From contig CAYUCW010000047.1 of assembly GCA_964443435.1 (NCBI GenBank), forward strand, positions 1 through 16,274: DNA of 16,274 nucleotides. The letters run 5' to 3'. How positions within the stretch are numbered: position 1 is the stretch's first letter; each line of letters starts with the position of its first letter. Under the pieces are notes generated by a model that had not been told where the DNA came from, did no database searches, and saw nothing but the letters and a program-made list of their open reading frames with translations. The stretch comes from Pseudaquidulcibacter sp964443435. Lineage in GTDB: Bacteria; Pseudomonadota; Alphaproteobacteria; Caulobacterales; Aquidulcibacteraceae. This document shows, piece after piece, positions 1-7,942 of this stretch. The translations under genes and the position numbers were made by a program.

Positions 1-1040
1 AAATTCAAAATCATTCCGGCAATTATCGCAGCAAATAAAGCCATAATTCCAAAACTAAGATTAACTATGAAATTCGCGCCTGTGAAATGGCTTATAATGC
101 GTCCTAAAACCGCAAAAACTGGTACGTGAATAAGGTATATTGCATAGGACCAATTACCAATATTAGTCATTGTTTTATTTGGCTTTATGCCTTCAGCTTC
201 TGAATTAAAAATACCAATTAAAAGAAGAGCCGATGGAATGCTATACCATAATACTCTTTGGATTTCGCTTGCAAAAAAGCTACTGGGATTTTGATTGGAA
301 TTAGCAATTGCGATTAAGAATCCAATACCTGCAACTATTATAAGGGTTCGAGAGTTTATCTTTTTTAGTAATTTAATATTAAGCGCAATAAAAGCACCAA
401 TAATAAATTCAAGGCCAAGCGGACTTGTGATTAAAGCAATATTGGGATTGCTTGACTTGAAGCCAATTATTGCAAAAAATACTAAAACCGAAGCCCATAG
501 ACTAAGTAGTATAATTAAATATTTTCTTGGGAATAAAAGAAATAAACTAAAGACCAGATAAAACCATAATTCATGAATAAGCGTCCAACCAACGGCATGA
601 AGTGGTAAATCCTTATCCGGTAGTAATAATAATGATTTTAAAATATTTGGATTTGATGCATGGCTCTTATAAACCCAATCTGGCTGATAAAGCCAAACAA
701 TATATATTGCACCACAAATTAAAATCCATAATGGGTAAATTCTAAAAATTCTTAATGCCCAGAATTTTGGAATTGCTGCAATAGAAGGCTTTTGTTTTCT
801 AGTTATCCAAACCATAATAAAGCCAGAAATTACGAAAAATATATCGACCCCAAAAAAGCCATTAAGTGCCCAATTGCCGAATATTATTGTCTGTCCAAGC
901 TTTGCTTCAACTGCGTGTAAATGCGCAAAAAGTACTGCTATAACCGCAATTGCGCGTAAATATTGAATGCTTAAGAGATTATTTGGATTTTGTTTAAAAT
1001 CTTTAAAATCTTCATCAAGTTCAATAAATTCATTTTTCAT
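1..1040 (-). CDS. Acyltransferase family 3 (OafA/YrhL-type) membrane protein, C-terminus missing
   Basis: The frame is open from an ATG at 1038-1040 to the left edge without a stop (346 codons). The N-terminus is a short acidic/lysine-rich cytoplasmic stretch. It is followed by the family signature YLRAIAVIAVLFAH (R29, candidate catalytic H40) and then FFGVDIFFVISGF (about residues 62-74). After that comes a run of hydrophobic helices separated by short polar loops. Family 3 acyltransferases move acetyl or other acyl groups onto sugars of O-antigen, exopolysaccharide or peptidoglycan across the inner membrane. The substrate here cannot be told. Usual family length is about 350-380 residues, so probably only the last few dozen are lost. 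There is no Shine-Dalgarno, and the ATG lies only 11 nt beyond the T-run of the ATP synthase terminator. The gene therefore needs its own promoter or relies on read-through. Confidence 0.9.
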   Translation of the reverse strand, partial: MKNEFIELDEDFKDFKQNPNNLLSIQYLRAIAVIAVLFAHLHAVEAKLGQTIIFGNWALNGFFGVDIFFVISGFIMVWITRKQKPSIAAIPKFWALRIFRIYPLWILICGAIYIVWLYQPDWVYKSHASNPNILKSLLLLPDKDLPLHAVGWTLIHELWFYLVFSLFLLFPRKYLIILLSLWASVLVFFAIIGFKSSNPNIALITSPLGLEFIIGAFIALNIKLLKKINSRTLIIVAGIGFLIAIANSNQNPSSFFASEIQRVLWYSIPSALLLIGIFNSEAEGIKPNKTMTNIGNWSYAIYLIHVPVFAVLGRIISHFTGANFIVNLSFGIMALFAAIIAGMILN

Positions 1041-1046
1041 ATATGG

Positions 1047-1075
1047 CTAATAAAAAAGGCCTTGAAATTAATCAA
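1047..1075 (-). promoter_or_regulatory. Possible acyltransferase promoter overlapping the atp terminator
   Basis: On the minus strand TTGATT (1070-1075), a 17-nt spacer and TATTAG (1047-1052) sit inside and just past the terminator hairpin. Each hexamer matches the sigma-70 consensus at 4 of 6 positions. Transcription would start at about the A of the ATG at 1040, giving a leaderless message, which fits the missing Shine-Dalgarno. This is inference from spacing only. Confidence 0.25.
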
Positions 1076-1082
1076 GGCCTTT
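1052..1082 (-). terminator. Rho-independent terminator of the F0 ATP synthase operon
   Basis: A perfect 11-bp inverted repeat (1055-1065 with 1072-1082, core AAGGCCTTGA) has a 6-nt loop. On the minus strand it runs into six T residues (complement of 1052-1057). It begins 21 nt past the atpF stop, the expected place for the end of this operon. Confidence 0.85.
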
Positions 1083-1103
1083 ATCTTTAAATTCTTTGTA
1101 AGC

Positions 1104-1592
1104 TTAAGAAAGATTTGAAGTAATTTTTGAAATTGAATTTTTCAAAATTGCATCCGCACCTTTACCAGCAGTTGAAGCAATAATCATTTTTTGTGCCGCT
1201 TCAACAGCTTGCTCAGCTGCAAATGCTTTTACTTCAGCGATTGCAGCTTGCTCAGCACGAGCAATTCTATCTTCCGCAGCTTTGGTTTTCGCCAAAATAT
1301 CTGCTTCTAATTGCTTCTTAGCTTTAGCTTTTAATGCTTTTGCGTCTTTTTCTGCTTGCTCAATTAATTCAGCAGCAATAGCTTCAGCTTCTTTTTGCTG
1401 TTGTTCATAAGAAGCACGCAAAGCTTCGGCTTGAACGCGAAGTTCTTTTGCTTTTTCAAGTTCGCTTGCAATTGCAAGTGATTGATCATCAAGTGCTTTG
1501 GCAATCATTGAAGGAACTTTTAAATAAATTAAAAGACCAATAAAACAAGCAAAAGCAAGTGCAGCAACTAAAGTAGCATCAAAATGTAACAT
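1104..1592 (-). CDS. atpF: F0 ATP synthase subunit b
   Basis: This 162-aa protein has one N-terminal membrane helix (about residues 7-25) and a long alanine-, glutamate- and lysine-rich helical tail. That is the architecture of the F0 peripheral-stalk subunit, which ties the a/c-ring motor to F1. The tail dimerises, here most likely as a heterodimer with the b' subunit encoded immediately upstream. The ATG overlaps the stop codon of b' by one base (TAATG), and an AAGGGGG ribosome site lies about 8 nt ahead, so translation is probably coupled. It is the last gene of the operon and is followed by a hairpin terminator. The F1 genes are not in the window, in line with the split F0/F1 operons usual in alphaproteobacteria. 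Confidence 0.93.
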   Translation of the reverse strand: MLHFDATLVAALAFACFIGLLIYLKVPSMIAKALDDQSLAIASELEKAKELRVQAEALRASYEQQQKEAEAIAAELIEQAEKDAKALKAKAKKQLEADILAKTKAAEDRIARAEQAAIAEVKAFAAEQAVEAAQKMIIASTAGKGADAILKNSISKITSNLS

Positions 1593-2149
1593 TAATTTGC
1601 CCCCTTAGTAGCAGCTTTAAGAATTGTCGCGGTTGGCGCTTTACCAGTGATTTGCTCAAATATAGCCGACGCAATATCAGTAACTTCAGAAGAAATATTC
1701 ACTAAAGCGTCATTTTTTTGCGCGTTAATAGCTATTTCAGAAGCTTTGATTTTCTCATCAGCCTCTGCAACTGCAAGCGAACTTGCTTTTGCATTTTGCT
1801 CATCAATTTTTGCCCGCATAGCATCAAGCTTTGCACGTGCATTATTGCGCGCATTAGTCTGAGCGTTTACGGCCTCAGTTTTAGCCGCTTCAGCTTTTTC
1901 TGCTTCATCCGCCGCAAGTTTCAAATCATTAGCGATTTGATTCTTACGTTTAGCAATAGTTCCAGATATTTTAGGAACAATCACAATTGCGATAAGCAAA
2001 TAAAGCGCACAGAATGAAACCGCAAACCAAAAAATTTGGTGCGAAAACAATGAAGCTTCAAATGGAGGGAATCCACCTGCGGCTTCGTGTGCGCCACTTG
2101 CAGCATCAGCAACATGTGAAGCATTAGCATTTCCTGCTTCTTGCGACAT
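1592..2149 (-). CDS. atpF2: F0 ATP synthase subunit b' (second b-type subunit)
   Basis: This 185-aa protein has an alanine/glycine-rich N-terminal extension of about 30 residues. A single membrane helix follows (about residues 37-60, starting near HQIFWFAVSF), then a long charged coiled coil. Paired b' and b genes are typical of alphaproteobacteria and cyanobacteria, where the two form a heterodimeric stator stalk. The protein is longer than its partner AtpF at the N-terminus, as is usual for b'. An AAGGG ribosome site lies upstream of the ATG. It sits between atpE and atpF and overlaps the atpF start by one base. The symbol varies in the literature (atpG, atpX, atpF2). Confidence 0.92.
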   Translation of the reverse strand: MSQEAGNANASHVADAASGAHEAAGGFPPFEASLFSHQIFWFAVSFCALYLLIAIVIVPKISGTIAKRKNQIANDLKLAADEAEKAEAAKTEAVNAQTNARNNARAKLDAMRAKIDEQNAKASSLAVAEADEKIKASEIAINAQKNDALVNISSEVTDIASAIFEQITGKAPTATILKAATKGAN

Positions 2150-2187
2150 TTAATTACCCTTAATCGGCTTTAATCTAATAGTTTTTA

Positions 2188-2415
2188 TTAAGCTACGAAG
2201 ATTAATAGAATTGCGATTAGAAGAGAGAAAATGCCAAGAGCCTCTGCAAGTGCTGCACCGATAAGTGCGTTAGTGAATTGCTCTTTTGAAGCAGAAGGAT
2301 TGCGTAATGAACCTTCTAAAAAGCTTCCGAAAATGTTACCAACACCGATAGCGGCACCTAACATGCCAAAACAAGCTAAACCTGCACCGATATATTTTGC
2401 TGCTTCTGCGTCCAT
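2188..2415 (-). CDS. atpE: F0 ATP synthase subunit c (rotor ring proteolipid)
   Basis: This is a 75-aa hairpin of two membrane helices. Helix 1 carries the glycine-rich packing motif (GAAIGVGNIFG, residues 20-30), the polar loop carries RNP (38-40), and helix 2 carries the ion-carrying carboxylate E58 in ALAEALGIF. No clear sodium-site pattern is seen, so protons are the likely coupling ion. I chose the ATG at 2413-2415 because a strong AAGGAG lies just ahead and the protein then starts MDAEAAKYIGAG, as in relatives. The frame stays open further upstream to 2472, but that would overlap the end of atpB and add a non-homologous leader. The gene lies 28 bp after atpB. Confidence 0.95.
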   Translation of the reverse strand: MDAEAAKYIGAGLACFGMLGAAIGVGNIFGSFLEGSLRNPSASKEQFTNALIGAALAEALGIFSLLIAILLIFVA

Positions 2416-2443
2416 TTTATACTCCTTAATGAACAAATTAAAA

Positions 2444-3199
2444 TTAGTGATCGCCCGCGTGTAGAGCGTCATTCAAATAAATACAAGCCAAAGTTATGAA
2501 AACAAATGGTTGTAATAATGCGACTAATGTTTCCAATGCATAAATTGCAACGGTCATTATGAATGGAAGAACTGATCCAAAGGCACCTAAAGTACCAAGA
2601 CCAATCATAGAAGGTACGAAACCTGCGAACACTTTTACAAGAATATGGCCCGCTAAAATATTAGCCCATAAACGCACAGAGTGTGAAATCGGACGAGATA
2701 GGAAAGATACAATCTCAATCGGCGTAATAATTGGATACATATAAAAAGGTAAGCCAGCAGGCGCAAAAAGTTTAAAGAAACCTAGGCCATTCTTAACAAA
2801 ACCAACAATTATAACAGTTGTGAAAACAATTAATGCCAAAGTAGCGGTAACAATAATCTGACTTGTCGGTGTGAAATTATAAGCAAACAACCCAATTAAA
2901 TTCATTGATGCAATAAAAACAAACATTGTAAGAATAAGCGGCATAAACATTTTTACGCCTTTATCTCCGGCTGCGCCGCGAACACTGTTTTCTACAAAGC
3001 TATAAATATTTTCGCCAAGAATTTGTAAGCGTCCAGGTACTAAAGCCGCTTTTGCAGATGACATTAAAAAGAAGGCAGCAGGGACAGCCGCGCCTAAAAG
3101 AAGAAATGTACTTGCATTAGAAAAAGAAATATCAAAGCCAGCAAGCTCCATAGGAATTATCTTCTCTATATGAAACTGATGCATAGGATCGTTAGCCAT
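2444..3199 (-). CDS. atpB: F0 ATP synthase subunit a (proton channel)
   Basis: This 251-aa membrane protein forms the proton half-channels against the c-ring. The essential arginine is R176 in SHSVRLWANILAGH. H185 is nine residues later, and E223 and Q230 lie in the last membrane region (ALETLVALLQPF). In E. coli the positions matching H185 and E223 are E219 and H245, so the acid and histidine are swapped here, as in mitochondria. The end of the protein (YLNDALHAGDH) is typical. The ATG at 3197-3199 is preceded by GGAG. It lies 10 bp after the atpI stop and is part of the atpI-B-E-F2-F operon. Confidence 0.95.
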   Translation of the reverse strand: MANDPMHQFHIEKIIPMELAGFDISFSNASTFLLLGAAVPAAFFLMSSAKAALVPGRLQILGENIYSFVENSVRGAAGDKGVKMFMPLILTMFVFIASMNLIGLFAYNFTPTSQIIVTATLALIVFTTVIIVGFVKNGLGFFKLFAPAGLPFYMYPIITPIEIVSFLSRPISHSVRLWANILAGHILVKVFAGFVPSMIGLGTLGAFGSVLPFIMTVAIYALETLVALLQPFVFITLACIYLNDALHAGDH

Positions 3200-3209
3200 A
3201 ATTACTCCA

Positions 3210-3578
3210 CTAATATTCTTCTTCCGCCTCAGGCGGTAAATCTTTACCCTTCGGCTGCTTGGCTTGTATAGCCTGTGCAGACGTAATAATCAATTTCATA
3301 CCAGCAAGAAAACCAAACAAAATACCTATTATTAAGGCAAATGGCGTGGTTTTAAACCAATAATCAATTCCGTAACCCATTATTCCGCCAACAAAAATTG
3401 CCGAAACGAATTGGGAAACTAAGTTAGCACTTGTGTTCAATGCTTCGCTTTTGGATTTGTCAAAACCAATGACGTCTTCCTTTAGCGATTCTTGTGCACG
3501 TGCTAGCTCAAGGTTCAGCTTTTTAAGATCTTCCGAAGCTTTATCGGTATTTGTTACTGAATTGTTTTCAATTTTCAT
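3210..3578 (-). CDS. atpI: ATP synthase assembly protein I, AtpI/Atp1 family
   Basis: This is a 122-aa protein with an acidic, helical N-terminus, two membrane helices (about residues 55-73 and 79-97) and a polar tail ending EAEEEY. AtpI-type proteins help c-ring or F0 assembly and head many F0 operons, as here. I start it at the ATG at 3576-3578. The frame is also open to a TTG at 3645-3647, but that TTG would fall upstream of the transcription start predicted from the promoter-like sequence at 3628-3656, and the added residues look like untranslated leader. The ribosome site is weak with either start. The family is poorly conserved in sequence, so the call rests on length, the helix pair and position. 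Confidence 0.85.
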   Translation of the reverse strand: MKIENNSVTNTDKASEDLKKLNLELARAQESLKEDVIGFDKSKSEALNTSANLVSQFVSAIFVGGIMGYGIDYWFKTTPFALIIGILFGFLAGMKLIITSAQAIQAKQPKGKDLPPEAEEEY

Positions 3579-3627
3579 AACAAAATACCCGTTCAGAAAG
3601 GTTAAAATCAGACCTTTTTCGCGGCGG

Positions 3628-3656
3628 AAACTAGTTTTATAAGCCAATTAAGTCAA
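3628..3656 (-). promoter_or_regulatory. Candidate promoter of the F0 ATP synthase operon
   Basis: The 189 bases between smc and atpI (3579-3767) hold no gene. On the minus strand they contain TTGACT (3651-3656, 5 of 6 to the -35 consensus), a 17-nt spacer and TAGTTT (3628-3633, a weak -10). Transcription would begin near 3621, leaving a leader of about 40 nt before the atpI ATG. The -35 is convincing by eye and the -10 is not. Confidence 0.4.
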
Positions 3657-3767
3657 GACAAATGGGTGTAATGGTTTAAAATTATGTCAGATAATTGGTT
3701 TTCAAAGCCTAAGGTATTGTTTTATTTAAATTAAATTATTGTTGCAACTGCGAAAAATTGCAGTTTT

Positions 3768-6700
3768 TTATACTAAAAGCTTCTCTGCTTTTTTTAAATC
3801 TACCGCAACTACCTGAGAAACACCTTTTTCACCCATTGTTACCCCAAATAATCTATCCATTCGCGCCATAGTAATAGGGTGGTGAGTGATACAAATGAAT
3901 CTTGTATTTGTCTTTTTTCGCATTTCATCCAAAAGAATACAGAATCTATCGACATTCGCGTCATCAAGAGGTGCGTCAATCTCATCTAAAACAGAAATAG
4001 GGGCGGGGTTAGATAAAAACACCGCAAAAATTAAAGCCGTCGCAGTTAAGGCTTGCTCACCACCTGACATAAGCGTCATTGATTGAATACGTTTTCCGGG
4101 TGGGCAAGCGAAAACTTCAAGGCCGCCACCAAGTGGATCATCATTTTCGGTTAAGTTTAAATAGGCAACACCGCCGCCGAAAAGGGCGGTAAATAATTCG
4201 CTAAAATGATTATTAACTTTATCAAAAGCAGTTATAAGTCTTTCGCGGCCTTCATTATTAATTTCATCAATACCTTTTTGAAGCTTTATTATTGCCGCCG
4301 CGATTTCATTTTTCTCATTTTCAAGTGTTTCAAAACGCTTGGTTTGCTCTATTAATTCTTCATCGGCACTAAGGTTTACGCCGCCCAAAATCTCACGGTC
4401 TTGATAGGCGCGGCTTAAGTTTTTTTGCGCAAGTTCAAGATTTAGTTTTTCAAATTCTCTTTCACCAATTGTCTGAATAGTATGGTTTTTAAGCTCTTTT
4501 ACCGAAATATTTTGGCTTATATTAAGTTCAGAATCTATTTCAATAATCCGCTCTTTAGTATTTGAAATGGTTAAATTAATAGTGCTTAATTCTTCACGTG
4601 ATTTATTGTAATTTTCTTCCAGAGTTCTGATTTTAAACTGTATTTCTTTAATTGAGCTTTCAGCCTCTATTAGGGCGCTATCGGCCTTTTTCTTTCTTTC
4701 TTCTAAGATCGGAAGCTCTCTAGTTATAATATTCTTTTTCTCAATCAAAGCATTAGGAAGTGCTTTATTTTCTTCAAGTTTTTTTATAATAATATCTTTT
4801 TCAGAAGCCAAATCTTTTAAACGTTTTGAAGTTTCATCGCGTCTTTTTTGCCATAATAATATTTGATTATTAAGGTTATTTTTTGCCCTGATATTTGCTT
4901 CATGCTCTGACTTTATAAGGCTTACTTTTGACTTAATTGTAAAATTTTGATCTCTATAATTTGCAATATTTTGATTATCTTCGTCAATTAATAGATTTAA
5001 ATTGTCTTTTTCATCTTGATTATTGCCTGCAAATCTTTTTTCGATATCGATTTTTTGCTTTTCAAGTTTTTCTTTTATTTCGGCAAGATTTTTGGCTTTT
5101 TCATTTTGATTATTAATCGCTTCTTCTTGTTTAAAGATTTGATTTTGAATTGATAATAATTCAATATTAAGTTTTGAAACCAAAGAAGTCTTTAACGGAA
5201 GATTTTTCCTTATATTATTGGCATTATCACGTGTTTGATTTGTAAGGCTTCTAGCGGCCGCAAGCTTTGCATTAACCGTACTAAGTTCCAGCTCGATGGA
5301 AGGAAGCATAGTTTCAAGTTCGCTTATGCGCCTAATTTGCGCAAGTCTAACCGCGGAATTAAGTGGGGCATTTTTTGTTTTTACATACCCGTCCCAGCGT
5401 TTTAAATCGCCATCAAGGCTTACAATAGTTTGCCCAATTTTAAAGGTTTTAACGCTAGCGAAGACTTCATTTTCAACGATTGCAGTTGCTTTTAATTTTA
5501 AAACTAATTCTTCGGGTGCATTAGTAAATTTATCAAGCGTATCGATAATTGGAAAATCAAATTTAAGACTATCATTATTAATGACTGAAATATCATTGGC
5601 CCAGAATATATCACTTTTAAGATTTATATCGGCATTAATTTCATCACCAAAAATGGCTGCAATTGCTTTTTCATATCCTGATTGGATTTTTAAAGATTTT
5701 ATAAGCGGATTTTTTGATTTATTATCATCTTTGTTAATTGCTTTGAGGCCGTTAAGCTCGGCACTAATTTGATTTAGTGATTTTTGAATTTCGCTTTGCT
5801 CTTGGCGAATATTATTTTCGCTATTCTCGGCATTTATAAGTGCTTTTGATTTATTCTCAATTTCAAGATTTAATTCTTTAATTTCAGCTTCTAAAACACT
5901 AATTTCCTTAGTTTTTTCCTCTAATGAAGCTTTTGAAATAAGATTTTGTGTTAAGCTTTTAAGAATATTATCGGTATTTATAATGGCATTTTTATTCGCT
6001 ATTATTTCTTGATTAAGTGCCGCGCTTTCTCTTTGAAGAGAGAAAAACTCCGCTTCAAGCTGTGCCTTTTTACTTATTTTGGCATTTGCTTCATCGGTTA
6101 GGTTCTTGATTAGGCCTTCAATTCTATTTGATTCTTGCTCTAGTTCGCTGATTGCATTGGTATCAAGTTCGGATGTACCAATTTCTTTTAATTCTTGTTC
6201 GAAATTATTTATTGAAACAATACAATCTTCTAGAAAAGCATTTTCACGATTAATATCGGATTCGAGTTTTTTAAAACTATTTTCAAGGGCTATAAGATTA
6301 TTTTCGGCGTCACTTATATCGCGGTTAATGTCATGAATATTGCCCTCTATGCGTCTCATAAGCGCATAAGCAATTGCTTGCTCTTCTTTAAGAGGTGAAA
6401 GATTAGTATCAATATTCTCTAATTCTTTATTGGCTTTATTAAGTGCGCTTAAAAACTCGGCAATCTTATTTTCAATTAATGATTTTTCTTGTTCTGAATT
6501 TTTTATTATATTATCAAGATTTTGAAATTTGCAATAGATAAGATAAAGTTCATAGCCTCGAATTAATTCAGCTAGTCCTTTATATTTATTAGCTTTTTGG
6601 GCTTGCTTTTTAAGGCTTGAGATTTGCTCTTCTATGTGGATTAGTATTTCATCTACACGCTCAAGATTTGCTTTTGTGCCGTTTAGTTTTATTTGCGCTT

Positions 6701-7235
6701 CATGTCTTCGTGCTTGAAGTCCTGCAATCCCTGCGGCTTCTTCAAGAACTCTTCGGCGGTTTTCAGGTTTAGCATTTATAAGTTCTGAAACTTGACCTTG
6801 CCTTACAAGGGCAGGGGAGTTTGCACCTGATGATGCATCGGCAAATAAAAGCTGTACGTCTTTGGCGCGAACTTCTTTGCCATTAATCCTAAATGTAGAA
6901 CCTGCACCACGCTTAATTTTTCTTGAAACCTCAAGAATTGGGGCGTTAGTGAATGGTTCAGGTGCTTTTTTGGCGGAATTATCAATTTTTATTATGACTT
7001 CGGCAATGTCACGCGCGGGCCTTGTGTCTGTGCCTGCAAAAATAACATCATCCATTTCGCCGCCGCGCAAAGCTTTTGCCGAGGTTGCGCCCATAACCCA
7101 TCTTAAAGATTCAAGTATATTTGATTTGCCACAGCCATTAGGCCCAACAATTCCAGTAAGACCGCTTTCTATAGAAAGGCTAATTGTATCTACAAATGAT
7201 TTAAAGCCAGTAACTTTTACATCTGTTATGATCAA
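3768..7235 (-). CDS. smc: Chromosome segregation protein SMC
   Basis: This 1155-aa ATPase is the core of the bacterial condensin that loops and segregates the chromosome. Its order is complete: head with TGFKSF (9-14) and Walker A GPNGCGKSN (31-39); a coiled coil from about 165; a hinge at about 505-635 (SGYEKAIAAIFGD and later LDGDLKRWDGY); a second coiled coil; then the C-terminal head with signature LMSGGEQALT (from 1055) and Walker B VLDEIDAPLDDAN (about 1082-1094). The length fits the family. The start is a TTG (7233-7235) overlapping the TGA of the upstream dsbA-like gene. It is kept because the residues right after it already align with the family and no ATG lies nearby. ScpA and ScpB are not in the window. 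Confidence 0.97.
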   Translation of the reverse strand: MIITDVKVTGFKSFVDTISLSIESGLTGIVGPNGCGKSNILESLRWVMGATSAKALRGGEMDDVIFAGTDTRPARDIAEVIIKIDNSAKKAPEPFTNAPILEVSRKIKRGAGSTFRINGKEVRAKDVQLLFADASSGANSPALVRQGQVSELINAKPENRRRVLEEAAGIAGLQARRHEAQIKLNGTKANLERVDEILIHIEEQISSLKKQAQKANKYKGLAELIRGYELYLIYCKFQNLDNIIKNSEQEKSLIENKIAEFLSALNKANKELENIDTNLSPLKEEQAIAYALMRRIEGNIHDINRDISDAENNLIALENSFKKLESDINRENAFLEDCIVSINNFEQELKEIGTSELDTNAISELEQESNRIEGLIKNLTDEANAKISKKAQLEAEFFSLQRESAALNQEIIANKNAIINTDNILKSLTQNLISKASLEEKTKEISVLEAEIKELNLEIENKSKALINAENSENNIRQEQSEIQKSLNQISAELNGLKAINKDDNKSKNPLIKSLKIQSGYEKAIAAIFGDEINADINLKSDIFWANDISVINNDSLKFDFPIIDTLDKFTNAPEELVLKLKATAIVENEVFASVKTFKIGQTIVSLDGDLKRWDGYVKTKNAPLNSAVRLAQIRRISELETMLPSIELELSTVNAKLAAARSLTNQTRDNANNIRKNLPLKTSLVSKLNIELLSIQNQIFKQEEAINNQNEKAKNLAEIKEKLEKQKIDIEKRFAGNNQDEKDNLNLLIDEDNQNIANYRDQNFTIKSKVSLIKSEHEANIRAKNNLNNQILLWQKRRDETSKRLKDLASEKDIIIKKLEENKALPNALIEKKNIITRELPILEERKKKADSALIEAESSIKEIQFKIRTLEENYNKSREELSTINLTISNTKERIIEIDSELNISQNISVKELKNHTIQTIGEREFEKLNLELAQKNLSRAYQDREILGGVNLSADEELIEQTKRFETLENEKNEIAAAIIKLQKGIDEINNEGRERLITAFDKVNNHFSELFTALFGGGVAYLNLTENDDPLGGGLEVFACPPGKRIQSMTLMSGGEQALTATALIFAVFLSNPAPISVLDEIDAPLDDANVDRFCILLDEMRKKTNTRFICITHHPITMARMDRLFGVTMGEKGVSQVVAVDLKKAEKLLV

Positions 7236-7939
7236 TTCTTCTTAGCCTTTTTAACAAGTTTTGGATTAGTTTTAGTGGGCGTATTAGTAACTAATCTTAA
7301 TTCCCTGTCAATTGCATTGCTTACAAATGCGGCACTATATTCTTCATTATTTGGAGGCACAATTAGTTTGCCATTTATAATAATGCTAGGAGTACCTGAA
7401 ATTCCATAGGTTTTGTGGGCAAAATTCATTATGTTTTCAATGTTTGTTTGCATAACTTCAGTGCCTAGACACATTTTTGCTTGGCCTTTGCTAAGCCCAT
7501 TTCTTTCACCAATTGTTAGCATGAAATTTAATGGCCCTTGGCTTGAAGTTGCCGCTTCGAAAACTTTTGTTTGATTCGCAAAGAAATCTTCAATAATTTT
7601 ATATCTTTTATCGCCACCCGCGCAATCGGCGATTATTTGCATGCCCATTGAAAGCTCAATTGGTTCTGTCAGAAATGGCTTATAAATAAATTTGATTTTG
7701 CCTGTATTTATATATTTATCCCTAAGAGTTGGGAAAACTTTATCTTGAAATTCTTTACAATGCGAACAAGTCAAAGAACCATATTCGATAATTGTGACTT
7801 TGGCATTAGGATTTCCCAAAAATGGCATATTATCATTTGTAGGCGCATATTGTGCAAAGGAAGAATTTGCAAAAAATATTATCGCCATAAAATTAATCAT
7901 GGCGATAATTTTTATTTTTAATTTACGAAAAAGCTTCAT
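7232..7939 (-). CDS. DsbA-family thiol:disulfide oxidoreductase, secreted
   Basis: This 235-aa protein has a signal peptide (basic KLFRKLKIK, hydrophobic core, cut likely after NSSFA at about 29). A thioredoxin-fold domain carries a CSHC active site (C58, C61) and the cis-proline loop SGTPSIIING (T183, P184). It should act in the periplasm on cysteine pairs of exported proteins, although DsbA-like proteins may oxidise, reduce or isomerise. CSHC differs from the CPHC of classical DsbA and of its neighbour. A second cysteine pair (C106, C157) is also present. The gene lies 3 bp after its tandem paralogue, and its stop overlaps the smc start, so all are probably one transcript. Dsb-like genes just upstream of smc are common in alphaproteobacteria. 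Confidence 0.9.
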   Translation of the reverse strand: MKLFRKLKIKIIAMINFMAIIFFANSSFAQYAPTNDNMPFLGNPNAKVTIIEYGSLTCSHCKEFQDKVFPTLRDKYINTGKIKFIYKPFLTEPIELSMGMQIIADCAGGDKRYKIIEDFFANQTKVFEAATSSQGPLNFMLTIGERNGLSKGQAKMCLGTEVMQTNIENIMNFAHKTYGISGTPSIIINGKLIVPPNNEEYSAAFVSNAIDRELRLVTNTPTKTNPKLVKKAKKN

Positions 7940-7942
7940 TAA

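Noticed and set aside
295..561. Plus-strand open frame of 88 codons inside the acyltransferase region
   Set aside because: It is antisense to the acyltransferase, whose family motifs are clear; composition follows the opposite strand and there is no ribosome site.
2416..2472. Upstream extension of atpE
   Set aside because: It would overlap the atpB end and add a leader not found in c subunits, while the internal ATG has a strong AAGGAG.
3746..3765. Hairpin (AACTGC/GCAGTT) just after the smc stop
   Set aside because: The stem is only 6 bp with an 8-nt loop, and on the smc strand it is followed by GCAACAATAA, not a T-run. The T-run lies on the other strand, where no gene ends.
5296..5772. Plus-strand open frame of 158 codons inside smc
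   Set aside because: It lies antisense to the SMC hinge, with serine/phenylalanine-rich composition typical of a reverse shadow and no homology that I recognise.
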